64,000 nucleotides of DNA from Oscillospiraceae bacterium (GCA_902764825.1 CACWXL010000002.1:124001-188000); one strand, 5' to 3'. Shown: positions 43,919-53,047, numbered from the stretch's first letter. Notes: a model not told the origin generated them from the sequence alone. Program-made: numbers and translations.

Positions 43919-45196
43919 TCAGAGCCTGGATATCACATCGATATATTTCTCAATGCTTATATCTTTTGTCAGATTCCTGACAAGATAATCGTGGCCTTTA
44001 TTTCCCATATCGATCAGTTCCTTGCTGTCAGCATTATCGATGAACCATCTTATGTTATCTTCAACAGCCTTATAATCACCGGGCTCTGATACTTTGCCGC
44101 AGCCGATCTCAAAGATCAGCATCTCGATCTCGGAACCTTTTTCGAGCACGGCAAGAACAGGCTTTGCAACTCCCGCGATACCATAGAACTTGCTGGGGCA
44201 AGAGACACCCTTGATGCCCTTGGCATTGACGCACCAGTGAACATCAGCGGCATTCAGGCTGTAGATGAGCTTGTCCTTGTCCTGATAAGGAATGAACTTA
44301 ACGGAATCCATCTTATGCTCATTAACATATGAGGTGAGCTTATCAAGGACAGATCCGGCGCCGACGAACGCGAAAACAACATCCCTGCCGTCTGACGTCT
44401 TAGTGCCGTTGAACTTCTCGATGACCTTGATAAGTCCTTCAAGATCATAGTAAAGTCCGATATTACCCGAATACATGATAAGGAACTTGCCCTCAAGGCC
44501 GTATTTCTGCTTGAATTCGGCTATGCCGGGGTCACCGGGATCCAGAGGATATATCTGCTTCTCGTCGATCCAGTTGTTGATCATGGTGTAATCGGGAACA
44601 GTTTCTCCTGCGAATCTGTTCTTCAATGTGTCGACAAGATCTCTTCCGACCGTGATAACAAGATCAGACTTCCTGCATGACTTCTTATCAAGGCTCATCG
44701 CGATCTTCATTGCGGGCTTCATCTTCACATAGCCCGTAGCTTCGATCTGCTCAGGATTAAAGTCCTGGATGCAGTATATGAACTTAGGGTGATCCCCGTT
44801 TGCAGTCCTTATCTTTTTCTTGCCATAAAGACCGAGCATGCCGCCCATTACGGGAGGCTGGGATATAGTGAAGACATAGTCCTGCGGGCCGCACTTCTTA
44901 GTCGCTTTCTTTGCCTGTGTGTAGTAAGCAAGAAGGTTCTTTATCCTGCTCTTTTTGCTGCTCTTGGTAAACTCCGGTACAGGAACTCTTAAGATCCTTA
45001 CGCCGTTTAATTCCTCTTCGTAGATCTTCTTTTCTTTATATTCTGCAGCGATCACGCCTGTATATGAAGGAACGGTACAGATGACCGTAACGTCGAAATC
45101 ATCCTTCATGCCCTCAGCCATATCCTGAAGGATCTGGCCGGTTGAAGCGGCATCAGGTGCATAATAATGAGCGTAGATCAGGAGTTTTTTCTTCAT
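43919..45196 (-). CDS. GT4 family glycosyltransferase, WbuB-like
   Basis: 425 aa. LLIYAHYYAPDAASTGQILQ at the N-terminus, DFNPEQIEATGY near 147, IMYSGNIGLYYDLEGLIKVI near 235 and GVSCPSKFYGIAGVAKPVLA near 355. Resembles L-fucosamine/N-acetylamino-sugar transferases of the WbuB group, which matches the fucose pathway nearby only loosely. Shares one base with the acetyltransferase gene upstream. Confidence 0.85.
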   Translation of the reverse strand: MKKKLLIYAHYYAPDAASTGQILQDMAEGMKDDFDVTVICTVPSYTGVIAAEYKEKKIYEEELNGVRILRVPVPEFTKSSKKSRIKNLLAYYTQAKKATKKCGPQDYVFTISQPPVMGGMLGLYGKKKIRTANGDHPKFIYCIQDFNPEQIEATGYVKMKPAMKIAMSLDKKSCRKSDLVITVGRDLVDTLKNRFAGETVPDYTMINNWIDEKQIYPLDPGDPGIAEFKQKYGLEGKFLIMYSGNIGLYYDLEGLIKVIEKFNGTKTSDGRDVVFAFVGAGSVLDKLTSYVNEHKMDSVKFIPYQDKDKLIYSLNAADVHWCVNAKGIKGVSCPSKFYGIAGVAKPVLAVLEKGSEIEMLIFEIGCGKVSEPGDYKAVEDNIRWFIDNADSKELIDMGNKGHDYLVRNLTKDISIEKYIDVISRL

Positions 45197-45777
45197 CAGG
45201 CGTTCTCCAGCTTTCTTATTACCCTGCCGGGATTGCCGGCAATTACAGAACCGGCTTCGAACTTTCCTGATACAACGGCGCCCGCGCCTACAACGCAGCC
45301 GTCGCCGAGTTCCGTTCCCTTAAGGATTATCGCATTGCATCCGATAAAGCAGTTCTTGCCGATCTTGATGGGCTTTGAAGGAACGAGATCACTGTCGCCG
45401 CCGTTCTTATCTGCAAGGAGCTTATTCCTTGTCTCAGCTTCGATCGGATGGAAATCATTATCGAGGATCTTCGTATTGCCGCCAATGGCAGTATTCTCGC
45501 CGATCTCGATGCCTTTTCGCGCATAGATCGTAACACCGCTCATGCCGACATTGTCACCGATCCTGATATATGCTCCGGGAGCACGCGTAACGATTATCGT
45601 TCTGCTGTAAAGTCCGACCAGATTTGAGAGGAATGATGACTTGACGGTAACGTTGTTTCCGATGGTAAGCTCAGCGCCCTTTTTATTGAAGATAACCGGA
45701 ACACCCTTCAAAAGAAGGCCCTTGCCGTACTTAACCTTTGTAGCTTTCATAACAAGCTTATACCAGTTGCTGCTCAT
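45196..45777 (-). CDS. left-handed beta-helix O-acetyltransferase
   Basis: 193 aa. Hexapeptide repeats, e.g. IGDNVGMSGVTIYARKGIEI, IGENTAIGG and IGKNCFIGCNAIILKGTELG, GDGCVVGAGAVVSG, as in CatB/WcaF-type acetyltransferases. The loop NDFHPIE with His is the probable acetyl-CoA active-site region. Likely O-acetylates a sugar of the repeat unit. AAGGAGGGG precedes the ATG. Confidence 0.88.
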   Translation of the reverse strand: MSSNWYKLVMKATKVKYGKGLLLKGVPVIFNKKGAELTIGNNVTVKSSFLSNLVGLYSRTIIVTRAPGAYIRIGDNVGMSGVTIYARKGIEIGENTAIGGNTKILDNDFHPIEAETRNKLLADKNGGDSDLVPSKPIKIGKNCFIGCNAIILKGTELGDGCVVGAGAVVSGKFEAGSVIAGNPGRVIRKLENA

Positions 45778-45806
45778 GTCCCCTCCTTGATATACCCTGC
45801 CTGAGA

Positions 45807-47249
45807 TTACTTTGCGCCTCTTCCGGTAAATACAACACCGATAGTCTTCAACAGTATCTTAAGATCAAGGCCGAGACTCCAGTTGGAGATATACTCGGTA
45901 TCGAGTCTTACTACTTCTTCGAAATCAGTGATCTCGGATCTTCCTGATACCTGCCACATTCCGGTAATGCCCGGCTTAACGGCCATTCTGGCACGGTGAT
46001 GATAATGATATTTCTCGTATTCATCGATCGTAGGAGGTCTTGTACCGACAGTCGACATTGAACCGGTCAACACATTGAAGAACTGCGGGAATTCATCAAG
46101 ACTCGTCCTTCTAATGAATTCGCCTATACCTGTCTTTTTGGTACCGTCAGGAAGGACTTTGTTGCCGATGATCCTGGGATCGAAATCCATCTTGAACATC
46201 ATGCCGTCCTTCACGAGGTTATCGTCCATCAGTTCCTGCTTCATATCTTCTGCATCCATTCTCATCGAACGGATCTTATAGATCCAGATATGCTGGCCGT
46301 TCTTACCGACTCTCTTCTGCTTGAACAGGATCGGCCCCGGCGACTGGATCTTGATGACAGGTCCTATGATGATCATGATGAGAACTGCTATTATGCTTCC
46401 GATAACGCCTGCGAAAATATCGAAAAGACGCTTAATGAGGATCTGAACAGGAGTAGCATAGTTTACGGCCGTTGTAAGGACCGAAGTACCGCCGATCTTC
46501 TCGGAGAACCTCTTAACGCCGGTCCTTCCCATGTACGGAACATGATAATGCGTAGGAACAGCCATTACCGCGCATGAATCCATAAGCCTTACGACCTGGC
46601 GGTCATTGATGGGAGCATCGATATAGACGGAATCGACCCATTCCTTAGCGATATACTGTGTTACCTTCTTCATATCCGATACGACAGGGATGCCGTGAAC
46701 ACTCATGATATTGGAAGTCTCAAGAAGTACGACTCCGACGATATCGTAACCGGCGCGGTTATCACTTAAGAGCTGTGAGATTATCTGGTCGGCATTCTTC
46801 TCTGATACGACAACAAGCATATTGTTGCGTTCTCTTTTGAACCTGCTGTGCTGAAGGATAGCCTTCCAAAGGCATCTGAAACCATAACCCGCTATGCAAT
46901 ATGAAAGAGCCGAGCCTCCAAGAACGAGTCTCGAATAATAAACATCCTGCTGTGCAGCGAAGAGATAAAAAAGAACAACGGCAAAAACATAAAGACAGTG
47001 CTTGCCGAATTCGATAAGCTCCTTGATGTAGCTGCGCTTGATTACATCATGAAGAGAATTATTCAAAACGATGATCAAAAGATCGGTCAAAAAGAGCAAA
47101 ATGCCGAGATTCCTGTATTTCTGCGAGAAATACACAAAATCATGGAAACGCAGATAATATACGAGCACATAAGAAATCTGAAGGATAGCAAGATCCAACA
47201 CCATAAAGTCTATATGCTTTGACCAGCCTTGTGCATTACGCTTGTACAA
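45807..47249 (-). CDS. initiating polyprenyl-phosphate sugar transferase
   Basis: 480 aa, starting at a TTG behind AGAGG; the next ATG is 15 codons in. Four or five N-terminal membrane helices, a CoA-binding-like middle domain and the C-terminal bacterial sugar transferase domain: IKRLFDIFAGVIGS, LFKQKRVGKNGQHIWIYKIR, TSLDEFPQFFNVLTGSMSTV and GTRPPTIDEYEKY. Transfers a hexose-1-phosphate to undecaprenyl phosphate. It is the first enzymatic gene after loaP. Second enzyme of this class in the window (other at 20764). Confidence 0.9.
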   Translation of the reverse strand: MYKRNAQGWSKHIDFMVLDLAILQISYVLVYYLRFHDFVYFSQKYRNLGILLFLTDLLIIVLNNSLHDVIKRSYIKELIEFGKHCLYVFAVVLFYLFAAQQDVYYSRLVLGGSALSYCIAGYGFRCLWKAILQHSRFKRERNNMLVVVSEKNADQIISQLLSDNRAGYDIVGVVLLETSNIMSVHGIPVVSDMKKVTQYIAKEWVDSVYIDAPINDRQVVRLMDSCAVMAVPTHYHVPYMGRTGVKRFSEKIGGTSVLTTAVNYATPVQILIKRLFDIFAGVIGSIIAVLIMIIIGPVIKIQSPGPILFKQKRVGKNGQHIWIYKIRSMRMDAEDMKQELMDDNLVKDGMMFKMDFDPRIIGNKVLPDGTKKTGIGEFIRRTSLDEFPQFFNVLTGSMSTVGTRPPTIDEYEKYHYHHRARMAVKPGITGMWQVSGRSEITDFEEVVRLDTEYISNWSLGLDLKILLKTIGVVFTGRGAK

Positions 47250-47283
47250 CTATAAATCCTCTGTAAAAAGATCTGAAAATGAT

Positions 47284-47790
47284 TCAGGGGATCTTCTCGA
47301 TGATCTCAAGACCTACCTTGATCTCACGCGGACCGCCCATGAAATCAGCCCTGATGATCGCTATGCGCTTATGACGGTTAACCTTTAAGATGCTTCCTTC
47401 GAGTCCGTGCAAAGGTCCGTATTTTATCGTAATCTTATCCCCTTCGATCACACCTACAGATTCCTGGGCAATGTAGTCGTCTCCGATAAGGATCCTCAGG
47501 AACCTCTCTTCATCTGCCGATATGGGGCTGTAACCGCTCTCGGTTCCAAGTATCTTCGTAAATGCATTTATCTTCTTCAAGCGAAGATAAAAGCTCTCTA
47601 CATCATTTGTCTGGAAGAAAATGTATCCCGGGAAAAGCGGAGTAGTTACTTTGGTCCACTCGCCCTTGAAACATTTTCTCCGTTCAAACAAAGGAACGAA
47701 GATCTCCTCATCATCAGCTTTGACTTCGAGCTTCAATCTGTCTGCCAGTTTACGCTCATCGCCCGTGCGCACTTGAACTACGTACCACAT
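47284..47790 (-). CDS. loaP: LoaP-type transcription antiterminator (NusG paralogue)
   Basis: 168 aa. NusG N-terminal domain (WYVVQVRTGDERKLADRL, then FKGEWTKVTTPLFPGYIFFQ across 42-61) and a C-terminal KOW domain (IKYGPLHGLEGSILKVNRHK near 124-143). LoaP proteins sit in or near long polysaccharide or polyketide operons in Firmicutes and let RNA polymerase read through terminators. Its place second in the 12-kb exopolysaccharide operon fits. No clear ribosome-binding site precedes the ATG. Confidence 0.85.
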   Translation of the reverse strand: MWYVVQVRTGDERKLADRLKLEVKADDEEIFVPLFERRKCFKGEWTKVTTPLFPGYIFFQTNDVESFYLRLKKINAFTKILGTESGYSPISADEERFLRILIGDDYIAQESVGVIEGDKITIKYGPLHGLEGSILKVNRHKRIAIIRADFMGGPREIKVGLEIIEKIP

Positions 47791-47867
47791 GACGATATTT
47801 TATCATTAAACCTAAAAGTATTATAAATAAGAAAAATGGGCTATTTTGTAAGGCTTTTGGTGATATT

Positions 47868-47912
47868 GTGTAAGAAAAATGAAAGAATCCCCCGCATTTT
47901 GCCTGCGGGGGA
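47868..47912 (-). terminator. terminator between wzz-like gene and loaP
   Basis: On the minus strand ATCCCCCGCA pairs with TGCGGGGGAT across a 7-base loop, followed by TTCTTTCATTTTTC. It would stop most transcription from the wzz promoter before loaP unless read through, making it a candidate attenuation point for the operon. Confidence 0.85.
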
Positions 47913-47940
47913 TCCAATTCTTAAATTGCGTTGATTATTA

Positions 47941-49470
47941 TCAGATTATGATCGCTCCGATGATCTTCGTGCCCGCATTATTGATGAGATTGATCTCGTT
48001 TGCGATATTCTTGCTGAGAGATACTTTTCGCTGTTCGAGAAGAACAACCCCGTCATAATCAGGAATCACCTTAAGGATGTCAGGATCACTGAAAAGATCC
48101 GGCTTGAAATCACCCTTAATGCCGAGCTTCTTGACTGTCTCTTCCATTGCCTTCTTTTCGCCGGTACCGGTAATGAGAACCTTGTTAAGACCCTTGGTTA
48201 TATTGCTGTAGTTATTTGCGATAAGCTTGGTATTGTTCTCCGCACTCATCACTGAATCGTCTTCGGATCTTACGTCGATAAATTCAGTATACTTGCATCT
48301 CTTTCCTGTGGGCTTCATGACACCGATCTTCTTAACAGACTTGAACTTCCCGAAGAACTGGGCCTGCGTAGTGATCTTCTTTCCGAACACATAAGCGAGA
48401 ACAAGGATAACGGCAACGACAGCAAAGCCTGCGACAAAGCCGATCACGCCATACTTGAGGCCCGGCTTAACGGTTCCCCAGAAGCTTACATTCTCTGCAT
48501 AATCTGCTGCCGGAACGCCTGCTTCACCGTACAGATCCTCAGATGCAAAATACTCAAGGATCTCTTCCTTGCCGGAAACACCGAGATCTTTTGCGATCTG
48601 GTCAAGGGCATCATTAAAGCCGATTATCTGCTTCTGCAAAGTCTCGATCCTTGTTGTCTGATTTGCCTGGTTATCTCTGATACCTGCATCGACCTTGATG
48701 TTATCCTGAACCGCAACAAGAGTGATCTTGTGGTCAGCGACATTGTTCTTGAGCTGGCCGAAAGATGCCTCGACCTTCTCCTCGATAAGAGCAGCGATAT
48801 CACCGGTGAATTCATTTGAAGGTCCGATGATCTTGGCTGTAAAAGAAGCCGCCTTGCTTACACCGTTTTCAGTCGAGAATATCGTGGAATCTGAAACGGC
48901 GCTTTCGAAAGAAATGACTTCCTTGATGTAATCGGACTTCAGATCATGCTCCTTGGCATAATCATCAAGATAAGTTCCGCTGCTTATCGCATTCTGATAA
49001 GCATTGACCAGCGCGCGGTCGACACCTGCAGTAGCATTATCCTTAAGCGTGATAACATACTGAACCTTCGTCTCATATACGTTCTCGGCATCGATCTGCA
49101 TATATACGGAATCGGAAAGATAACGTCTCTGGTGATCGATTTGCGAATTGATCTTTGTGATCGTATTCGCGAGGTCTTTAGCCCTGCCGACCTTCTGCTT
49201 GCGGAGCTGATACTCAACATCAGATTCACCTTCATTCTGAGCGCTAATGTTGAGCACGTTGCTGCCTGTGGCAGAGCCGCCCGTTCTTGTTATCTTGTAT
49301 GCGAAAAGCACACCGCCGAGCAATACAGCCACGATAAGAATGATGCCGAGATTTCTCAGCAACGCATAAAGCAGGTCCTTAAGGCTAAGCATTGAATCAT
49401 TCTCGTTAGGATCCAGCATCAGAACGACATTATCATTGATCCCGGACTGCTCTCTTTTATTCGAATCCAT
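47941..49470 (-). CDS. polysaccharide co-polymerase (Wzz/CapA-like) with vestigial tyrosine-kinase-like tail
   Basis: 509 aa. Membrane helices at about 36-57 and 338-362 flank a mostly helical extracytoplasmic domain, the Wzz chain-length-regulator layout. The cytoplasmic tail (about 400-509) reads like a worn BY-kinase domain: KVLITGTGEKKAM replaces the Walker A motif, and YDGVVLLEQRKVSLSKNIA with a final TKIIGAIII matches the kinase C-terminal strands. No ATP-binding Lys-Thr/Ser is present, so it is probably inactive. First gene of the operon, with its own promoter. Confidence 0.82.
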   Translation of the reverse strand: MDSNKREQSGINDNVVLMLDPNENDSMLSLKDLLYALLRNLGIILIVAVLLGGVLFAYKITRTGGSATGSNVLNISAQNEGESDVEYQLRKQKVGRAKDLANTITKINSQIDHQRRYLSDSVYMQIDAENVYETKVQYVITLKDNATAGVDRALVNAYQNAISSGTYLDDYAKEHDLKSDYIKEVISFESAVSDSTIFSTENGVSKAASFTAKIIGPSNEFTGDIAALIEEKVEASFGQLKNNVADHKITLVAVQDNIKVDAGIRDNQANQTTRIETLQKQIIGFNDALDQIAKDLGVSGKEEILEYFASEDLYGEAGVPAADYAENVSFWGTVKPGLKYGVIGFVAGFAVVAVILVLAYVFGKKITTQAQFFGKFKSVKKIGVMKPTGKRCKYTEFIDVRSEDDSVMSAENNTKLIANNYSNITKGLNKVLITGTGEKKAMEETVKKLGIKGDFKPDLFSDPDILKVIPDYDGVVLLEQRKVSLSKNIANEINLINNAGTKIIGAIII

Positions 49471-49500
49471 CTATTATCTCCTGTAATTTTAAATATAAAT

Positions 49501-49529
49501 ATTATAAACTCCGCACGTAATCTCTACAA
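49501..49529 (-). promoter_or_regulatory. promoter of the exopolysaccharide operon
   Basis: Perfect TATAAT -10 and TTGTAG -35 with a 17-bp spacer, about 30 bases upstream of the wzz-like ATG. Confidence 0.65.
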
Positions 49530-49662
49530 ACGCACAACCTTGCCTATACTGCCGCACGTCATCAGACATACTATCGGCAAAATGCCAAAAAGGACTAAGC
49601 TTCTCCTTCAGTCCGGACCAATTGTGTTATTATTCAAAATAGCAAAGATATCGGAGGCGCAA

Positions 49663-50979
49663 ATGGAAAAATCCTCATTATCCGAACAGGAATTCGGCTT
49701 TATCACAAAGCTCATTTCAATAGACAGCACAGGCTCTTCGCCTGAGAAAAACGATACTTACGGAGATCTTCCCTACGGCATAAAACCTTTCTCCGCACTG
49801 AAGTTTTTCCTGGATACGGCAGCAAAAGACGGCATGCGCACGGGAACCATAGATAACCGCGTCGGCTGGTGCGAGATCGGTCCCGACGGCGCGGATCTGA
49901 TCGGAATCGTATGTCATCTGGACGTAGTCCCTTCAGGCGACGGATGGGATACTCCCCCGTTCAAGTTAACTCTTAAAGACGGCATTCTCTACGGCCGCGG
50001 GATCGTTGACGACAAAGGCCCTGCAGCAGCAAGTTATATCGCTATGAAGAGACTTCTGGACAGCGGTTGTAAGCTCTCCAAGAGAGTCCGTCTTATTCTC
50101 GGAACCGACGAAGAAAGAACATGTTCCTGCGTTGAGACCTATGCCGCAAAAGGCGAGATTCCTTCTTTCTCGATAACACCTGATGCGGAATTCCCTGTCA
50201 TCTATGCCGAGAAAGGCATCATGAACATCAAGATCTCAGACGATGCACCTTCTAAGATTTCAGCCACTGCAGGTTCAGCTGCAAACATGGTCCCTGCAAA
50301 GAGCACATGCATGATAAACGGAAAAGAATACAAGGCCATGGGCAAGACAGCTCATGCATCAAAGCCGGAACTCGGAGTAAATGCGATTTTCGAGATGATA
50401 AAGATGCTTAATAACGATTCTGCAGATTATTCGGATTCTCCGATATTGAGCTTTATCGCGAACGAGCTCGTTGATAAGACATCTGCCGAATACACCGGCT
50501 GCGACATCACTGACGAATCAGGCTCCGTTACAGCAAATCCTTCTATCTTAAAGTGCGGCGAAGACGGCGAATCGCTTATCATCGACATCAGGTGCCCCGT
50601 CAGCTACCAGATGGATTCGATCACGTCCTTTATCGCCATGAAGGCTGCAAACTACGGTCTTTCCGTGGAAGTCACGACCCAGATGGAGCATCTTTACAAG
50701 GCAAAAGATCTTCCCGAGATCTCGCTTCTTACCGACATCTGGAAAGAAAACATGCCGTTATACAGCGGCTACAAGCCCGAATATCTGGATCTCTATACAG
50801 AGCCTATCGCGATCGGCGGCGGCACTTATGCAAGACATATGCCCAATACGATCGCATTCGGCATCCAGACACCCTGGCAGGAAGATCAGTGCCACCAGGC
50901 TAACGAATGCCGCGCGCTTAAAAACTTAGAGACCGACGTAAAGGTACTCACCGAAGCGATCAAAGCACTCGCAGAATAA
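49663..50979 (+). CDS. pepV: M20 family dipeptidase (PepV/Sapep-like)
   Basis: 438 aa from the ATG with GGAGG six bases upstream; a longer frame to 49540 has no ribosome-binding site. M20 metallopeptidase motifs: GIVCHLDVVPSGDGW (His and Asp metal site, near 85), YGRGIVDDKGPAAASY (Asp ligand, near 110), LGTDEERTCSC (catalytic Glu-Glu, near 146), and the late GGGTYARHMPN His ligand near 390. Cytoplasmic, hydrolyses dipeptides. Transcribed divergently from the exopolysaccharide operon. Confidence 0.88.
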   Translation: MEKSSLSEQEFGFITKLISIDSTGSSPEKNDTYGDLPYGIKPFSALKFFLDTAAKDGMRTGTIDNRVGWCEIGPDGADLIGIVCHLDVVPSGDGWDTPPFKLTLKDGILYGRGIVDDKGPAAASYIAMKRLLDSGCKLSKRVRLILGTDEERTCSCVETYAAKGEIPSFSITPDAEFPVIYAEKGIMNIKISDDAPSKISATAGSAANMVPAKSTCMINGKEYKAMGKTAHASKPELGVNAIFEMIKMLNNDSADYSDSPILSFIANELVDKTSAEYTGCDITDESGSVTANPSILKCGEDGESLIIDIRCPVSYQMDSITSFIAMKAANYGLSVEVTTQMEHLYKAKDLPEISLLTDIWKENMPLYSGYKPEYLDLYTEPIAIGGGTYARHMPNTIAFGIQTPWQEDQCHQANECRALKNLETDVKVLTEAIKALAE

Positions 50980-51002
50980 GACTGTATTGAAAAGCGTTAA
51001 TG

Positions 51003-51038
51003 ATACGGCGGCGGCTTGATGTTCGTCGCCGTATTTAT
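51003..51038 (+). terminator. probable terminator after pepV
   Basis: ATACGGCG pairs with CGCCGTAT, loop of 16 bases, followed by a short TTATTG tail; moderate strength. Confidence 0.55.
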
Positions 51039-51094
51039 TGCCGTGTTGATGTATTGATAACGAAAACCGGAATACCGTCATCATAATCACATCA

Positions 51095-51127
51095 CAACAA
51101 AAAGGCCATCTCTTGATTGAGATGGCC
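51095..51127 (-). terminator. rho-independent terminator after the NlpC/P60 gene
   Basis: On the minus strand GGCCATCTC pairs with GAGATGGCC across a 6-base loop, followed by TTTTTGTTGTG. Confidence 0.9.
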
Positions 51128-51148
51128 CGTTAATTAGTTGATCAGATC

Positions 51149-52444
51149 TTACAGAACTCGTCTGATGTGAGCGATATTCTTTGCGCTCGAGAAATTGTCT
51201 TCGACTACGCCGTAAGCTTTGCCCTTGGCATGTACGTACTTGCCGCCGCCGATATAGATCGCTGAGTGTTCCATCGTTCCGTCACCGTTACGGTCGAAGC
51301 AGATAATATCGCCGCACTGGATGTCATCCTTGGATACCTCTTTACCCTTCTTGGACTGCGATGTAGCGCCGTGAGGCAGCGAGATATTGTAGTAATTCTT
51401 GAAGCAGTACATAACGAATCCTGAGCAGTCAAATCCCTTGGAAGGAGATGCACCGCCGGCAACGTACTTGCATCCGATAAAACTTCTTACGTACTTGGCG
51501 AAATCGCCTGACTTATCACCAACCTTCGAAGAGGAAGATGATGAGCTGCTGCTACTGCTGCTGCTCGAAGATGACGACGAGGATGATGATGACGAAGAAC
51601 CGCCGCTTGAAGGTGCTTTGGACGAAGTAAGGCTAGCCTTAACATAATATCCTGAACTCGACTTGTACCAGCCGTTGTCCGTCTCTGCAACTACAGATAT
51701 CTTGGCTCCTGACTTAAGTGTTGAGAGCAATGAATATGAGATGCCCGGACCGGATCTTGTATTGAGGGCGCATGTAGCATAAACGGTCTTGGAGACCTTA
51801 GTCTCCTTAACATTATTACTTGTCTTCGTAGAAGATGAAGATGAGCTGCTTGCCTTCTTCTTCGGCTTAGGTGTCGGCTTAGGAGTAGGAGTGTTCGTAG
51901 GAACGGGTGTGATCAGAGTTGCAGAAAGATCCTCATTCCTGAGATAACCGGTCGTACCGTCTGCAAGTCTTACAAGAGACCATTCCTTCGTATATGAGAG
52001 CCTTCTGAAAGAATCACCGATCTTAAGCTTGATCTCAGGAACGGGCTCATCCTTCTTGGTCTTTACATCAGAACTGTTCGGGAGCGTAGGTGATACAAGC
52101 GAAGTATCGACCTTAAGCCAGTATGTGGCACCGTCATAAGTAACCGGATCCGTAGGATCGTTGCCGTAGTCTATCTTAACATCTGAAAAAGAAGTAGTAG
52201 CTACAAAGGTATAATCCTTGATGCTTACATTAGGATTGCCGAGGCTTACGGTAACGAGTCCGGTCTCCAAAGGTTCGTCGTCCATTAACTGCCTCTGGAA
52301 GAAATCGACTGTGCCGGGACCAAGGAGCGAAGGGCTCTGAAGACGCGCATCATTTTTTGATCCGCATTCATAAATGCAGATAGAACCGACTGCAACAACA
52401 GCCGCTAACGAAGCAGATAAGATGTTGAACACTCTGTAGTTCAA
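51149..52444 (-). CDS. secreted SH3b-NlpC/P60 cell-wall endopeptidase with poly-Ser linker
   Basis: 431 aa, TTG start behind GAGAAGG. An N-terminal hydrophobic signal (8-27) is followed by two SH3b-like regions (about 85-175 and 215-272, the latter with TRSGPGISYSLLSTLKSG), a Thr/Pro/Lys spacer, an uninterrupted Ser run of more than 20 residues, and a C-terminal NlpC/P60 peptidase with GFDCSGFV (Cys340), MEHSAIYIG (His393) and YVHAKG (His405). It would cut peptidoglycan stem peptides outside the cell. The Ser run uses mixed TCN/AGY codons, so it is kept at protein level rather than being a simple DNA repeat. Confidence 0.9.
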   Translation of the reverse strand: MNYRVFNILSASLAAVVAVGSICIYECGSKNDARLQSPSLLGPGTVDFFQRQLMDDEPLETGLVTVSLGNPNVSIKDYTFVATTSFSDVKIDYGNDPTDPVTYDGATYWLKVDTSLVSPTLPNSSDVKTKKDEPVPEIKLKIGDSFRRLSYTKEWSLVRLADGTTGYLRNEDLSATLITPVPTNTPTPKPTPKPKKKASSSSSSSTKTSNNVKETKVSKTVYATCALNTRSGPGISYSLLSTLKSGAKISVVAETDNGWYKSSSGYYVKASLTSSKAPSSGGSSSSSSSSSSSSSSSSSSSSSSSSKVGDKSGDFAKYVRSFIGCKYVAGGASPSKGFDCSGFVMYCFKNYYNISLPHGATSQSKKGKEVSKDDIQCGDIICFDRNGDGTMEHSAIYIGGGKYVHAKGKAYGVVEDNFSSAKNIAHIRRVL

Positions 52445-52608
52445 TTAAGACCTTCTCCCTTGGTATCACAATCTTCTTTGTACTGTAATTCTACCATCTA
52501 TGCCCCTGATATTTCCCGAATTTTTAAGCAAAATCAAGGCAGATGAACAAAAATGCCACGAATTTGTAACATAAAAGGGCTGTTTTCGATGTTTTCGCGG
52601 ATTATTCG

Positions 52609-52637
52609 AAAAAACAGCCTCCGCTTCAGACGGAGGC
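52609..52637 (-). terminator. terminator of the tRNA-His-Gln-Lys transcript
   Basis: Stem GCCTCCG with CGGAGGC across a 7-base loop, then TGTTTTTTC on the minus strand, 16 bases past tRNA-Lys. Confidence 0.88.
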
Positions 52638-52652
52638 CGGGATTAATCAATT

Positions 52653-52728
52653 TGGTGGCTCACTGGAGGTTCGAACTCCAGACCCCTTGATTAAAAGTCA
52701 AGTGCTCTACCGGCTGAGCTAGTGAACC
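52653..52728 (-). tRNA. tRNA-Lys (anticodon TTT)
   Basis: 76 nt with encoded CCA. Acceptor arms GGTTCAC and GTGAGCC pair fully, the anticodon loop reads CTTTTAA, and the T-arm contains GTTCGAA. Last of three tRNA genes read in the order His, Gln, Lys. Confidence 0.95.
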
Positions 52729-52731
52729 ATT

Positions 52732-52806
52732 TGGCTGGGGTGGCAGGATTTGAACCTACGAATGCGGGAGTCAAAGACCCGTGCCTTACCCCTTGGCTAC
52801 ACCCCA
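52732..52806 (-). tRNA. tRNA-Gln (anticodon TTG)
   Basis: 75 nt with encoded CCA. Acceptor TGGGGTG pairs with CACCCCA, the anticodon loop is CTTTGAC and the T-loop contains GTTCAAATC. One apparent T-T mismatch closes the anticodon stem. Confidence 0.92.
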
Positions 52807-52829
52807 GTGATAAGAGGCAATTAAAAAAT

Positions 52830-52907
52830 TGGGGTGGGATATGGGATTCGAACCCATGATATCTAGTGCCACAAACTAGCGCTCTAACCAACTGAACTAA
52901 TCCCACC
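52830..52907 (-). tRNA. tRNA-His (anticodon GTG)
   Basis: Acceptor GTGGGAT pairs with ATCCCAC, with an extra 5' G as expected for tRNA-His, anticodon loop TTTGTGG and encoded CCA. First gene of the tRNA operon. Confidence 0.94.
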
Positions 52908-52928
52908 ATGACAGCCAATTGCCTCAAA

Positions 52929-52957
52929 AGTATAATGTTAAGTGCGTTTTAAGTCAA
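52929..52957 (-). promoter_or_regulatory. promoter of the tRNA operon
   Basis: TTGACT -35 and TATACT -10 with a 17-bp spacer, about 20 bases upstream of tRNA-His. Confidence 0.8.
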
Positions 52958-53018
52958 GCAGTTTATTGCACCATAAAATAAAGATGTATAATATACGGTC
53001 GTTACTGATATTATTCAG

Positions 53019-53047
53019 TTGACTACTATCTTACGCAAGTGTATTAT
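53019..53047 (+). promoter_or_regulatory. argJ promoter
   Basis: TTGACT -35 and TATTAT -10 with a 17-bp spacer, about 70 bases before the argJ ATG. Confidence 0.72.

Noticed and set aside
51500-51620. Simple DNA microsatellite in the NlpC/P60 gene
   Set aside because: The Ser run is encoded by mixed TCN and AGY codons, so it is a protein-level linker and not an unstable DNA repeat.
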